From contig CM040118.1 of NCBI GenBank assembly GCA_022559845.1, forward strand, positions 260,609,519 through 260,673,518: a stretch of DNA of 64,000 nucleotides, in the 5' to 3' direction. Under the pieces are notes generated by a model. That model saw only the letters and a program-made list of their open reading frames with translations. It had not been told where the DNA came from and searched no databases. How positions within the stretch are numbered: position 1 is the first letter of the stretch; each line of letters opens with the position of its first letter. The stretch comes from Amorphophallus konjac. Taxonomy: Eukaryota; Streptophyta; Magnoliopsida; Alismatales; Araceae. Made by a program: the position numbers and the translations under genes. This document shows, in pieces, positions 12,118 to 21,930 of the stretch.

Positions 12118-12535
12118 ACGTGGTCGGTGCATCTTCTGCTAGCACAAGTTAAGGTTTTGCCCTGTGCTAAATAAGGATGGTCCAAGGTTCTGTTCCTATG
12201 AACCAAGGGCTGAGCACTTATAAAGATCAAGGTCGGTGCAACCTCCGGCCAGCACATAACAAGGTCTGTGCACACTTGTCATCCATGCGATACAAGGTCG
12301 ATGCACATTCTTCCTTCAACACTAGAAGGTCCGTGCACATATGAAGACAAAGTCTAAAGCACGTTGATGAAGGTCTATGCAAATGCTTCATTCAACTAAG
12401 TATGGTCTGTGCATGTTCACCTTCTGGCAAGACAAGGTCTGTGCAAACTGCTAAAGGTTCACGCTCAAATAAAGTCTGAGCATTTCTCAAGGTCCAAGCA
12501 TCAAGGTCTGAGCATATTCAAGTCAAGATCGGAGC
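12118..12535 (+). repeat. AAGGTCNGTGCA-type repeat array
   Basis: Variants such as aaggtcggtgc, aaggtctgtgc, aaggtccgtgc and aaggtctgagc recur about 14 times. They match, in element sense, the core of the 32-bp array in the minus-strand copia-type LTR. Copies are at 40870-41275 and, truncated, from 44900. Confidence 0.75.
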
Positions 12536-12579
12536 ACGCAGTCCCCAAGCACCATATACGCAAAGAAGGTCAAAGGAAT

Positions 12580-12940
12580 GTGTCGACCCGTCTCTCTCAA
12601 GAGGTCGACATTGTTGTCTTATAAGAAGCGCTCTATTGACTATTCTACTAAGAAGTGTCGACGATTACCTTACAGGAGGTCGACACCGTTTGTTCTTCCA
12701 GGAAGCACTCTACTGGCTATCTCACTATGGTGTGTTGACACTTACCTCATAGGAGGTCGACACCCTTGTACTTCCAGGAAGTGCTCTATTTGATATCCTA
12801 CTAAGATGTGTCGACACTTTTCATACAGGAGGTCGACACCCTTGTTCTTCTAGGAAGTGCTGAATTGGCTATTCTAATAAGATGTGTCGACTCTTTTCAT
12901 ACAGGAGGTTGACACCCTTGTTCTTCAAGAAATCCTCAAG
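12580..12940 (+). repeat. Five tandem 76-bp units with paired GTCGAC sites
   Basis: Units begin at 12580, 12655, 12732, 12808 and 12884. A typical unit carries GTGTCGAC and, about 16 bases on, GTCGACAC, so each can fold as an eight-base-pair hairpin; each GTCGAC is also its own palindrome. Equivalent arrays lie at 41326-41690 and 45078-45430. Confidence 0.85.
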
Positions 12941-14858
12941 GTAATAAACTGCTAGATCAGTGGGCCATCTAGAGAGAGAAAAAGGAACTGCAGATCATTA
13001 AAATTAAGGATTTTGGGGTCTGGACCACGTCCCGAGGGCTGACCCTTGCTCTACCATCTTATCACTAATTTGTCTATCTTTTTGGAGATGGTTTTGTCAG
13101 AAATACAGCTGGAAGAGCAACTTCTATCTACCGCGATGTAAGTCTTCACTGTCTGCCTATCCATGTTGTCTGCTACTGAGAATAGGACACTCCGCAGTCT
13201 GCCACCATCTTGCTGTCGATCAATGGGCTGTCCAACCAGCCATTGTACGCAGAAGAGTACATTTGAGCAGAATGAGAAGACTGCATATCTGAGGGAGAGT
13301 TATTGTAAATATCTGATGCTATCTAAAGGAAGATCCGGTCTGCTCTTTCACACTGACTGCCATCATACCTATCCTTGTACTTAAAGCTGCGACCAGCCAA
13401 TAGGAAGATCATAGTAATCAGTGCATTAAAAGTTATGGGATATGGTTACCATCCTCTTATTGATTATCACCATCACACATGGCATTCACTCTAGAAGACA
13501 TTCTAGCTGTCACCTTCTGGCACACGCTTCAAGGAAGCTTTGGACGGAATACTTCGTTGATCCACTGGACGAAAGGAAGACTTCTTGGCGTGTAATACTC
13601 CCAGGCTCTCTCAACTGGTCTTCTTATTTATGCCAAGCTTACTCAACTGAAGCGGCTGCTGCTGCCGTCCACAAAGTGCCACGCCCTAGACCAATCTACG
13701 AAGAATATTCCTAAGTAGCATGAGAGTAGCCCCAGCACCTATTGGACTTAGTCCAGTGCTGTGAGAGAAGAAGAAGAAGAAGAAGAGAGAGCAACCTTGA
13801 GATAAAAGAAAAATCTTGCAGTCTACTGGTGCTTGAAGAAAAGGATCCTTGGATCCAATCTTGTAGCTGCACTCACCAGTTCTGATGTCTTGATCCATTC
13901 CTTCAGCTGGTGTCCACATTGTCTCTATTGATTCTCCACTGCACTTGCAGTATTCGGTTTCTATTTGTTACAGTTCGTCTATCACCAATACATCTAGCTT
14001 CTCCGATCCCCTTTTTAGGGACCGGGTTCCCTCTGTGGTTTCAGAGGAAGAGAGGATTAGATCCTCTAGATGGCTCAAGCTGTTAGTCAACAGAAAGCAA
14101 GCTGTGATGCTTAGCTATGTAAGCAAGCTGTGTTGCTCAGCAGATCAAGCTGTGTGTCAGCTGGAAAGCCTCATCGAGTTTGGTGAGGGGTGGACGTAGG
14201 TTGTGGGCTAACAACCGAACCACCTTAAAATCCTTGTGTTGTGGGTTGTACACATTGTGATCTTGTTCCATATCATCTATCCCTATTTCACAGGTTCGTG
14301 TGCTCCTAATCTTGGTTATCTCATTTGCACACTCAAGCACTCTAATATTGCTCCTTCTATTTCATATGTGCTTTAATTGGCCTTAGCACTTTGACTACAT
14401 CATTTGGGCGGCCTGCTGCAACCTTACATATAGGTGTCAAGGTAAAAGTCTTGCTAAGAGATTCCCTGGCTTAGACTCGCATACACCCTGGTTGATCAAC
14501 ACTACATTCACACACATATGCACTCTGAGTGATCAACATTGCATACACACACTCATGCTTGTTGCAAGCCATCTTATGTTCTAGTGTTGGGCTTCATGAT
14601 CCCTGCACTCCATGGCTTATACCTCTTAAAGATCACAAATGTGGTTAAAGAAGTGTCGACCTCTCTTCAGTAAAGAGTCGACCTGTGTTGACCTCACTGC
14701 CCTGAAAAGCAGACCCCGGCTCACTTCATACCTGGATCCTGCAGAAGAATTATCGACCTGCCCGCTTGGTGTGTCGACCTGTCTGAACTGGGCAGTGGGT
14801 TTAATGTTATTACTTGTTCTATTCCGCTGCACTGTGTGCTTATGTGATTCATTTACCT

Positions 14859-14866
14859 TATAAAAG
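14859..14866 (+). promoter_or_regulatory. Possible TATA box of the copia LTR
   Basis: TATAAAAG lies about 100 bases before the LTR end, which would leave a very short R-U5. It is conserved in the second LTR near 43615 but degraded in the third. Other AT-rich candidates lie upstream, so the assignment is weak. Confidence 0.3.
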
Positions 14867-14970
14867 TTGTTTATGTTTTTAAGGAGTGAAGATTTATATA
14901 GGCCAAAGTTATTATAGGATCTATTCAACCCCCCTTCTAGATCCGATTGCACTCTGTGGGACCCAAAAAT

Positions 14971-14982
14971 TGGTATCAGAGC
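14971..14982 (+). other. tRNA-Met primer binding site
   Basis: TGGTATCAGAGC just after the LTR end. The same site follows the second LTR at 43727-43738. Confidence 0.88.
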
Positions 14983-15428
14983 TAAGCTCTACTATTCCTA
15001 GATCCTACGATCTACAGGGAAAGATCCCAGTGCATTTTGAGAAAATGGCTTCATCTGCTAGACATGCTTCGAAGGTTTCTCCACCTATTTTTGATGGTTC
15101 AGATTTTTCAATATGGCTGAGAGGAATGTACGTCTATGTCAAATTCACAGATCCACAATTGTGTAACCTTATATACATTGGTCCAAATGAGCTGCCATCA
15201 GATTCAAATGTATGGTCAGTTAAACATAAGACCAAACATGACAATAACCTTGCTGCACTCAATTTAATCAAAGCTGTGGTTGATGACAGATTACTTGATC
15301 TTGTGTCTACCTGCAGCACAGCTAAGCAAGTTCTGGAGGTGTTGATGAACATCCATGAGAAAGAAGATCAAGAGCATCAATGCCTTATGGCTGACCGATC
15401 AGAGTAGTCAAGCAATCCATCATCATCT

Positions 15429-15437
15429 CAGGTAAGC
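15429..15437 (+). promoter_or_regulatory. Splice-donor-like CAG|GTAAGC inside gag
   Basis: The nonamer follows the in-frame TAG at 15405 by about 22 bases. It is conserved in the second internal copy (44185-44193) and in the minus-strand copia gag (9620-9612). It may simply reflect conserved coding sequence. Confidence 0.3.
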
Positions 15438-16744
15438 TCTTATTCTAAAGACTTTACTTTTGAAGAGCTTATGAGTGCATATGATCAGTACAAAAAGATG
15501 AAATCTGAAAATAAAAGATTGAAAAAGGATTTGAAGAAAAATAGTCAAGGTAAGAGTCGTGTTTATGAAAATTGTTCCAACCTTGAAGAGCTCAACAATA
15601 CTCTTGCCTTTGACTTGGATGTAAACAAACAAACCATCATGTGTCTAAACGCTGAAATCAGAATCCTTCAAGAAGAAATCATATGGTTGGAAGAGACTAT
15701 TCAAAAACTTAAAATACAACCAATCCGTCAGAATGAAAGTCCTTTCTGTAACAACTGTTCAGCTCTTGAAGAGCTAAATGACACTCTCACCTCTGACTTG
15801 GATGTGAATAAGCAAACAATTACATGCCTAATAGATGAAAATGGCATCCTTCAAGTTGAAATCACTAGGTTGGAAGAAATCATAAGACAACTTCAAAACC
15901 AACCTAAATCAATCTCTAATGAACAAACCATGTCGGACAAGCTAATCTTTGATAAAAGGTTGATTGAAGAAATAAAAATGGTAAAAGAACAAAACGACAT
16001 GTTGCTTGAAAGACTGTCCATTTATGAGAAGGGCAAGAGTATTGCCCATTACAGTTCTGAAAAACTGAATGAACTTCAAATGAAGATTGAAAATTATGAG
16101 TTAATGCTATGCTCATTGGAATCTCTAATGATCTTCAAACTTCAAATTGGCTGTGTGTGAGGAGGACCTCGCTGAAACCGAGCTGCACGTCTCCTCAATG
16201 GAGAATGAAATCAAAGATATAAATGACTCTCTATCTAAGTGTATGCAGGATAAGGAAAGCATGAACAAACTCTTGGAAACAAGAGTAAGTCATCATGAGG
16301 GAGATTTGGGTTACAAACCCGAAAACCAACGATCCTTCGGAAGTAAGGCCTACATCACTTCTGTCAAGGGTAAGAATGAAGCCAGCACTTCTTACCACCT
16401 CCCAATATAGCATGCTGCTCTGAAAAACCAAAAATGCATTGGTAAGCAGAAAGAGAAGGCTCTCATGCAAAAACAGAAACCTAAGTCTGCTAGTCTTGAC
16501 ATGTACAATAGGAAAAGCCATGATGACTACCATGCCTCTCATAAAGTGAATGTTTATTGCTTTCATTGTGGCATGCTTGGTCACACTGTACATGACTGTC
16601 TCACCTTGAAAAATGATGAACTAAGAGCAGGAAATGATTCAAAAATTACTGCTGAAATCAAGGGCAAAAGATAGGTCAACTCTGGCAGAGGAAGTATGCA
16701 ACAAAACTCTGCATTGAACCCATGGGGAATCAAAAGAGTCGACA

Positions 16745-16749
16745 CTTCC
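16745..16749. repeat. TSD cttcc, left copy
   Basis: Matches 18830-18834 and flanks the solo LTR. Confidence 0.85.
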
Positions 16750-18829
16750 TGATGCGGGACAAGCGCGCGCATAGGAATGTCGACGGCGGCGTCCGGAGCG
16801 AACCTGTGAGTACAGCCTTATGGCACTACACTCCACGCAGGGAGGGGATCACGGGGATGGGATAGATTGATACAAATCTACCCTCACGCAGGAGGGGGGG
16901 GAGCAAGGGGAATGGAGATGGGCCTGCTGCCCGATATCTATCCTGCAGGACAGAACCGAAGTAACCCGACTGGTATGCTGTTCACGGAGATCAGAAGGGG
17001 GTGCCGTCAGTGCTCAGACAAAGCCTGGGAAGTGCAGAAGCACTCCTGAAAATATGGCACCGTTCTGAGGTCACTGGAAGGGCGGGGCCGGCCGGAGAAG
17101 TGGACCTACGTGATCCTATCCCGCAGGGCAAGGCTGCGCAGTCGTGGGACAACCGCCGGTACGCTCGCTGTGGAACTCAGAATGAAGCGAGATCAACTCG
17201 GGAGGATAGCAGACAGGGAGGTCTACGTACCCTCAAAAGATGGCGGCCATCAGATCACCGGGATGGGTGTGGTTGCAGTTTCGGTGAGCCTCTGATTTCT
17301 AGGCAAGCAGCCGGACAGAGGTGCAAAGGCCATAATGGAACTTTCTTCACAGATGTCAGATCGAGATGAAACCAACTGGGTTGGTTTCGTATCGGCAAGG
17401 GGCTCCACTTTGATGAAGACACCTTGGGCCGATGACGAACAGGTCGGGCGTGGAACGATCTGCAAGGCGGGCACACAGTCTGGGCAGACTGGGTTGCACC
17501 TGATCTGCGCAGTCGTGGGAGAACAAACGCCACGAACTATGCCGAAGTCGGAACGGGGCGAGACCACCTCGGGAGCCTCGAGGGCTTGGAGAAGAACCAA
17601 CTCTTAGAAGAGAGTTCAAGCTGAATCGCGCCGTTGAAGTCGGTGCAGCCTCTGCCAAACGGACCTCAGGTTCTGGCTCGAATCTGGCGCAGCCGCACGA
17701 GAATGGGCGACACGATCTGTGGTGAAGTCAGAACGAGACGATTCCACCTCGCATGCGAAGAGGACTTGAAGGCGCACGACTTCTTTGAAGGAAATTCGGA
17801 CTGGTTTGCATTGTGAATGACGGTGTGGACGCTGCAAGCTCGACCAAGGTTTCTGCTACAAGTCTGTGAGCAGCAGAACAAGGAGATCTCCAACGTCGAC
17901 GACGAGGATGATGCCGTGGGATGCCGGGGTCACCGTTGACGCACCTGGAAGGGGATGGGGCGTGAGTTGCAGAGAGGAGGGGTGGCTGGAGGTGGCTGGG
18001 GCATGGGTTGCTGGAGTGGGGGCGAACTAGGGTTAGGGTATGGGGTGGGGTGCGCAGGGTTTAGGGAAGAGATGTGGGGGGCGGCTGCTCCTATGGAAGG
18101 TGGGAGTGATTCTAGGATTCTTTTCCTAGAATGGAGGCTGAGGTGGCAATGGATTAGGAAAGGATTTGAACAATTGGAGGAGGGAGGGAGAGATTATGGG
18201 AGGTGTTTGAATTTTGAATGAGGAGGGAAACTAGATTAGGAAGGATATTAGTAGGTTGGAGGGATTTGGGGAGAGATCTTAGGAGGGATTGTGGGAGGGG
18301 GAAGATTCCCTTGCTGATGTGGCAAGTGGAGAGAGAGGGAGAGAGGGGAGGTCGACCAAGGCAAGGAGAGAGAGAGGGGGCTGCGCCCTAGAGAGAGAAA
18401 GAATGAGAGAGAGAGAGATGTGCGACCAAGAGTGAGGGAGAAAAAACCAAGGATTTCTTTGAACACAATTTTTTTTTCATTCAATAATTCGCTTCTAAAT
18501 GAGGCCCTTTGGTCCCCTATTTATAAGAGAGGCCAAGGGTTACAAATGACTATAGTTATCCCTAACAAATAAGAAAAGACCCCGCTATCCCGGGGTGAGA
18601 ATAAGCAACCTATGACCCTTAACTAGACCCACTAGCTAACTTGGCCTTTTGGGCCCAATTAACTCACCCACTAAGAACTAAATGCTAATAAAAAGAAAAT
18701 TACATTGTAAATAAAAGAGAAAAAAAAATCCAAAATTTAGACGGGCCTGGCCTAATGGGCCATGGGACTTGAGCAATTTCTCCAGTAAATGGGTTGGACC
18801 ACTTAGTCCCCACTTTGATGTCCCCATCA
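16750..18829 (-). mobile_element. Solo LTR related to the gag-only gypsy element
   Basis: About 2.08 kb, running TGATG to CCATCA on the plus strand, bounded by the TSD cttcc and with no internal region. Its right part (18470-18560 and the end tgatgtccccatca) resembles the gag-only element's LTR at 33240-33330 and 33620-33636. Its left part shares ggcactacac and cacgcaggg-type phrases. A minus-strand TATA box and GA repeats occupy matching places. It is a related family or a diverged member left after recombination between two LTRs. Confidence 0.85.
18518..18526 (-). promoter_or_regulatory. Probable TATA box of the solo LTR
   Basis: Minus-strand TTATAAATA, in the same place relative to the LTR end as the TATATATA site of the gag-only element's LTR. 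Confidence 0.5.
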
Positions 18830-18834
18830 CTTCC
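18830..18834. repeat. TSD cttcc, right copy
   Basis: Pairs with 16745-16749. Confidence 0.85.
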
Positions 18835-19201
18835 ATTCGGACAGGTCGACACTCCCCATTGTCTTCAACAGAAATCACCTTCAATTCCTTGCTGCTACCA
18901 TTGTGAAAAGATTGGCCACACAGTCCAGGACTACTGGCCACTGAGAGGTAGGAGCTACTCTCATAATCAACATAATAGTATACATGCTCACTCACAATGG
19001 AACAATGCACATGTGCATAGAAAAAATGGTAAACACCCTCTGCGTTGCTTCTATTGTGGTGAATATGGACATACATCTAATTATTGTCCCTGGATGAGAG
19101 TGGGTGACCAGAAGGCAGCAATGAAAAGAGTATCAATTGCTAGAACTGCTGCTATCCAACAAGGACCCAAGCAAGCTTGGGTACCTAAAATTTTCAAATG
19201 A
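18835..19201 (+). pseudogene. gag: Broken copia-type gag, C-terminal part
   Basis: Continues the gag split by the solo LTR. It carries a damaged zinc knuckle, CYHCEKIGHTVQDY (last Cys replaced by Tyr), and an intact one, CFYCGEYGHTSNYC. It ends GPKQAWVPKIFK and a stop at 19199-19201. The GPK-WVPK ending is typical of SIRE/Maximus-type Gag just before the protease, but no protease follows. Confidence 0.87.
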
Positions 19202-20879
19202 GAATTTTGAATGTAGGGTGCCTTGGAGCTGAACAATGGATGGTCAAAAGAATAAATGCTCAAGGCACAGGTATGTAAATAATTTTTATGTGTTCAACCT
19301 TTGAAAGATAGGCTCGCATCGTAGTCATTGCATTATAAAGTGGTCTTGTTATCAATAAATCATGCAATAAATTGTCTCCCTGAATTGTTGAAAAATCCCC
19401 CATGGTGTTTGTATTAAAGATCAGTTAATTTAGCTTTGCAATCCATGAAAAAAATTGTCATATTGATAAAATCAAATTGATGATTGAGTTGCTGATTGAT
19501 CCCTTCTATCATTTAACAGCCATGTGAACCTCTTGCTTAGCATTCATGATCATTATTACTGATGATGCATTCCATGGCTACATATATCTCAAATCATCAC
19601 TCTCATGAACAAATAACATGCTGATTGTTTGTCTCAACTTCCATGAGCACAGGACAGAGGGAGAGTTTAAAAGTTTGCACCTAAGGGAAGAAATGCATTG
19701 CATATGGATGTGTTATGGTTCTTGAGCATCAACATGAAATTTCATGCCACATCATGCATTTCATGATCAAGGGACCCAACTCTGCATGACCTCTTGGTAT
19801 ATAAAATGGTAAGCTGGGAGAAGGACAAATCACTTCTGTCTGGAAACCCACATCATGCGTGAGGTGGTCTTAAGACTTAGTTCTCCACCAGGTACCAAAG
19901 GTCAACCCATCATTAGAACAGTCTAGATGTTCATATGAATAATTCATCAAATTCCATGCATTGATTCCATTGCATGTGATGCACTCAGAATTCAGACACT
20001 TAATGCACAAAGTCAGGGGGAGTTCTTGCATTTCATGGTTTACCAACTTGCATGTCTATTCAGAATGCATTTCAGAAAATCCATGATTGCATCATATTGT
20101 GGTCTCATATATTCAATGTTAAAAAGGACCCAAAAATGGCATCATTTTTCATGCATCATGTGTTCACTTAAAACATAGGTTGCATACTCCATGCACATGC
20201 TCAGGAGGAGTGTATTCTTCTTGAAAATCTGACATAACTCTGTCCCACAGTCAAACAAGTCGACCTCACAACACTGACAGGTCGACCTCTCAGTTCAGCC
20301 TGGCTAAAAAATGTTTCCTACCTGAGCTCTGGTGCTCTACCATCTGCTGCAAGTGTCGACACTTCCTTGCATATGATGTATATATCTCATTCATACCAAT
20401 CTGAGCTCAATCCATAACCAAAGGGGGAGTGTTCATCATCTATTCTCCATTACCACTCATTCAACACTCTCTTTTTATACCAAGCCACTGCACCATATTG
20501 CTAAAATTCTTTTGTGGTTCAACTTGAGATTCAAATGCCCTGAACTTCTTGGAGGATTCTCTATCTGTTATTAAGATTGTTTATTAGAGTAAATCTTCAA
20601 GAAGAATTTTCTTTTATAGAGATTTGTGACTGCCTCAAACATGAATGATTTTGGTTTAACGTTAATGATTTCTTGTGTCTTGAAGTCTAAACGTCTTGAA
20701 AATGTTTGTGTTCGGGATTAATAGACTTAAACCAGTTTCTCATGTTGGTTGACCAGTTATGCCTTCTGAAATTTGAAAGTTTATTTTAAGTACAAAGGCA
20801 TTTATGATTGAGAAACTTCTGTCTAAGTATTATTTTTAAACAATCTAATTTTGTGGGATTCCTAATGGCAAAAATCGTT

Positions 20880-21075
20880 AGAGCAATGACATTGGCTCAC
20901 TGAGAAATATCTCTCCTCATAAAGAAATTGAGGTTAGATATGTCATGAAGTGCCCTTGTTAACTCTGCAGTGCTATAAAAAGAAAAATCATGACAGAGCA
21001 ATGGCCTAGTTGTTGAGAAATATGTTTCCTCATCAAGGAAATGAGGTCCGATATGTCATGAGGTGACATTGCTAT
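20880..21075 (+). repeat. Two copies of the noncoding module shared with the minus-strand copia family
   Basis: Each copy runs from an agagcaatg phrase through a gagaaatat phrase and a cctcatnaag phrase to atatgtcatgaggtg. The copies start about 115 bases apart. The minus-strand family has related copies at 5905-5555. Confidence 0.6.
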
Positions 21076-21393
21076 CTATGTTCAATCCGTGGCATGATAG
21101 TCAGTCATACCAATTACCTAAGGATACTTGCGTCTAAACAACGTGTGTCCTTATGGAGATTAGACATATACTAGACTTAAATGCTCATAAAAACTTCTCC
21201 TATACTCAATGAATATTATGGTTGAGATTGCAAAAGCTAAATGCACATCTATTGAAATTCTAAAATTCCATCTTGTCTTCATGCTTGTTTAATCTCAATA
21301 CCTTTTAGAGTATCTCTCAAAGGAGCCAATGGAATTGAATGAGTAAGATAAGAGGAGGTTAATCTGACTTTGATATGAATTTTTGGTTCATCT

Positions 21394-21398
21394 CTATC
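21394..21398. repeat. TSD ctatc, left copy
   Basis: Pairs with 39386-39390 around the gag-only gypsy element. Confidence 0.85.
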
Positions 21399-21930
21399 TG
21401 ATGTGACACAATATGCAGCGGAGGGCAATGAAACTATTTTGATGTGATACGACTCCCTTGGACCTAGGATAGCAAGCAGCACTATGAGTCGGCAACGTCG
21501 CACAAGCGGTTTCACTCGCGGAAGCACGCTCGGATCCGTAGGAGGACCGGCGATGGTGGTGAGGGTCCGAGTTTGGACCTTGCGGCTCCAAGGGTCGGCC
21601 GGATAGGGATAGATCCCAATGGGCCAGGGATGCCCGATTTCACGGGTAGTCGGCACGCCGAGGGCGTGGGATGTAATGGCTCTCTCTCAACTCGCCCCGC
21701 GGTGAACACTCGATTGGATTGAATTGCAGATCGGACACTCGCCTCACCTCCGACGGTAACTAAGAGCGATACTAAGCTAAGCAACAGTAAAAACCAGTAA
21801 GGGAGAGTGGCCAAGAGCTCACCTGATCGGCGTGAAGACGCCGATCCCGGGCGGAGACGAGGGCGAGCGGGGAAGTGTGGTCCCCGCACACTGCGCCGAT
21901 GTAGCTTCACAACCTGTTCAAGAGTACATG
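21399..21930 (-). repeat. 3' LTR of the gag-only element, left piece
   Basis: Nearly identical to 36596-37127. It ends at the TSD acatg where the chromovirus inserted; the LTR resumes at 31376. Confidence 0.92.
21926..21930. repeat. TSD acatg, left copy
   Basis: Pairs with 31371-31375. The empty site, a single acatg, is present at 37123-37127 in the other LTR. Confidence 0.93.

Larger units (their letters stand above)
11759..14966 (+). repeat. First LTR of the plus-strand copia multimer
   Basis: About 3.2 kb. It begins TGTTGGGCATG and its end is approximate, just before the primer site. It aligns with 40505-43722 to within a few percent. It contains about 14 AAGGTCNGTGCA-type units (12118-12535), five 76-bp units with GTCGAC palindromes (12580-12940) and a possible TATA box at 14859-14866. 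Confidence 0.88.
15045..16749 (+). pseudogene. gag: Broken copia-type gag, N-terminal and central part
   Basis: The likely ATG at 15045 opens a frame reading MASSARHASK, then a globular segment with PIFDGSDFSIWL and NNLAALNLIKAVVDDRLLDLVSTC, which matches the N-terminal Gag fold of SIRE-type copia elements. An in-frame TAG at 15405-15407 interrupts it. The same frame then continues as coiled coil from 15408 to about 16145, including two related LEELNxTLxxDLDVNKQTIxCL repeats. A frameshift near 16145 moves the frame to 16147-16410, where a stop precedes more Gag and a zinc knuckle, CFHCGMLGHTVHDC. The solo LTR at 16750 splits the gene; the rest is at 18835-19201. Confidence 0.88.
19202..21398 (+). 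other. Noncoding internal region of the copia multimer
   Basis: No pol-like frame is visible. It contains short polypurine tracts of the agggggag type (near 20015 and 20424), two GTCGAC sites near 20260-20285, and the reiterated module at 20880-21075. It continues at 39391 beyond the nested gypsy insertions. Confidence 0.6.

Noticed and set aside
18315..18425. GA-rich runs here and at 33120-33240 and 38876-38990 as an independent satellite
   Set aside because: They are part of the LTR leaders at matching positions and need no separate origin.
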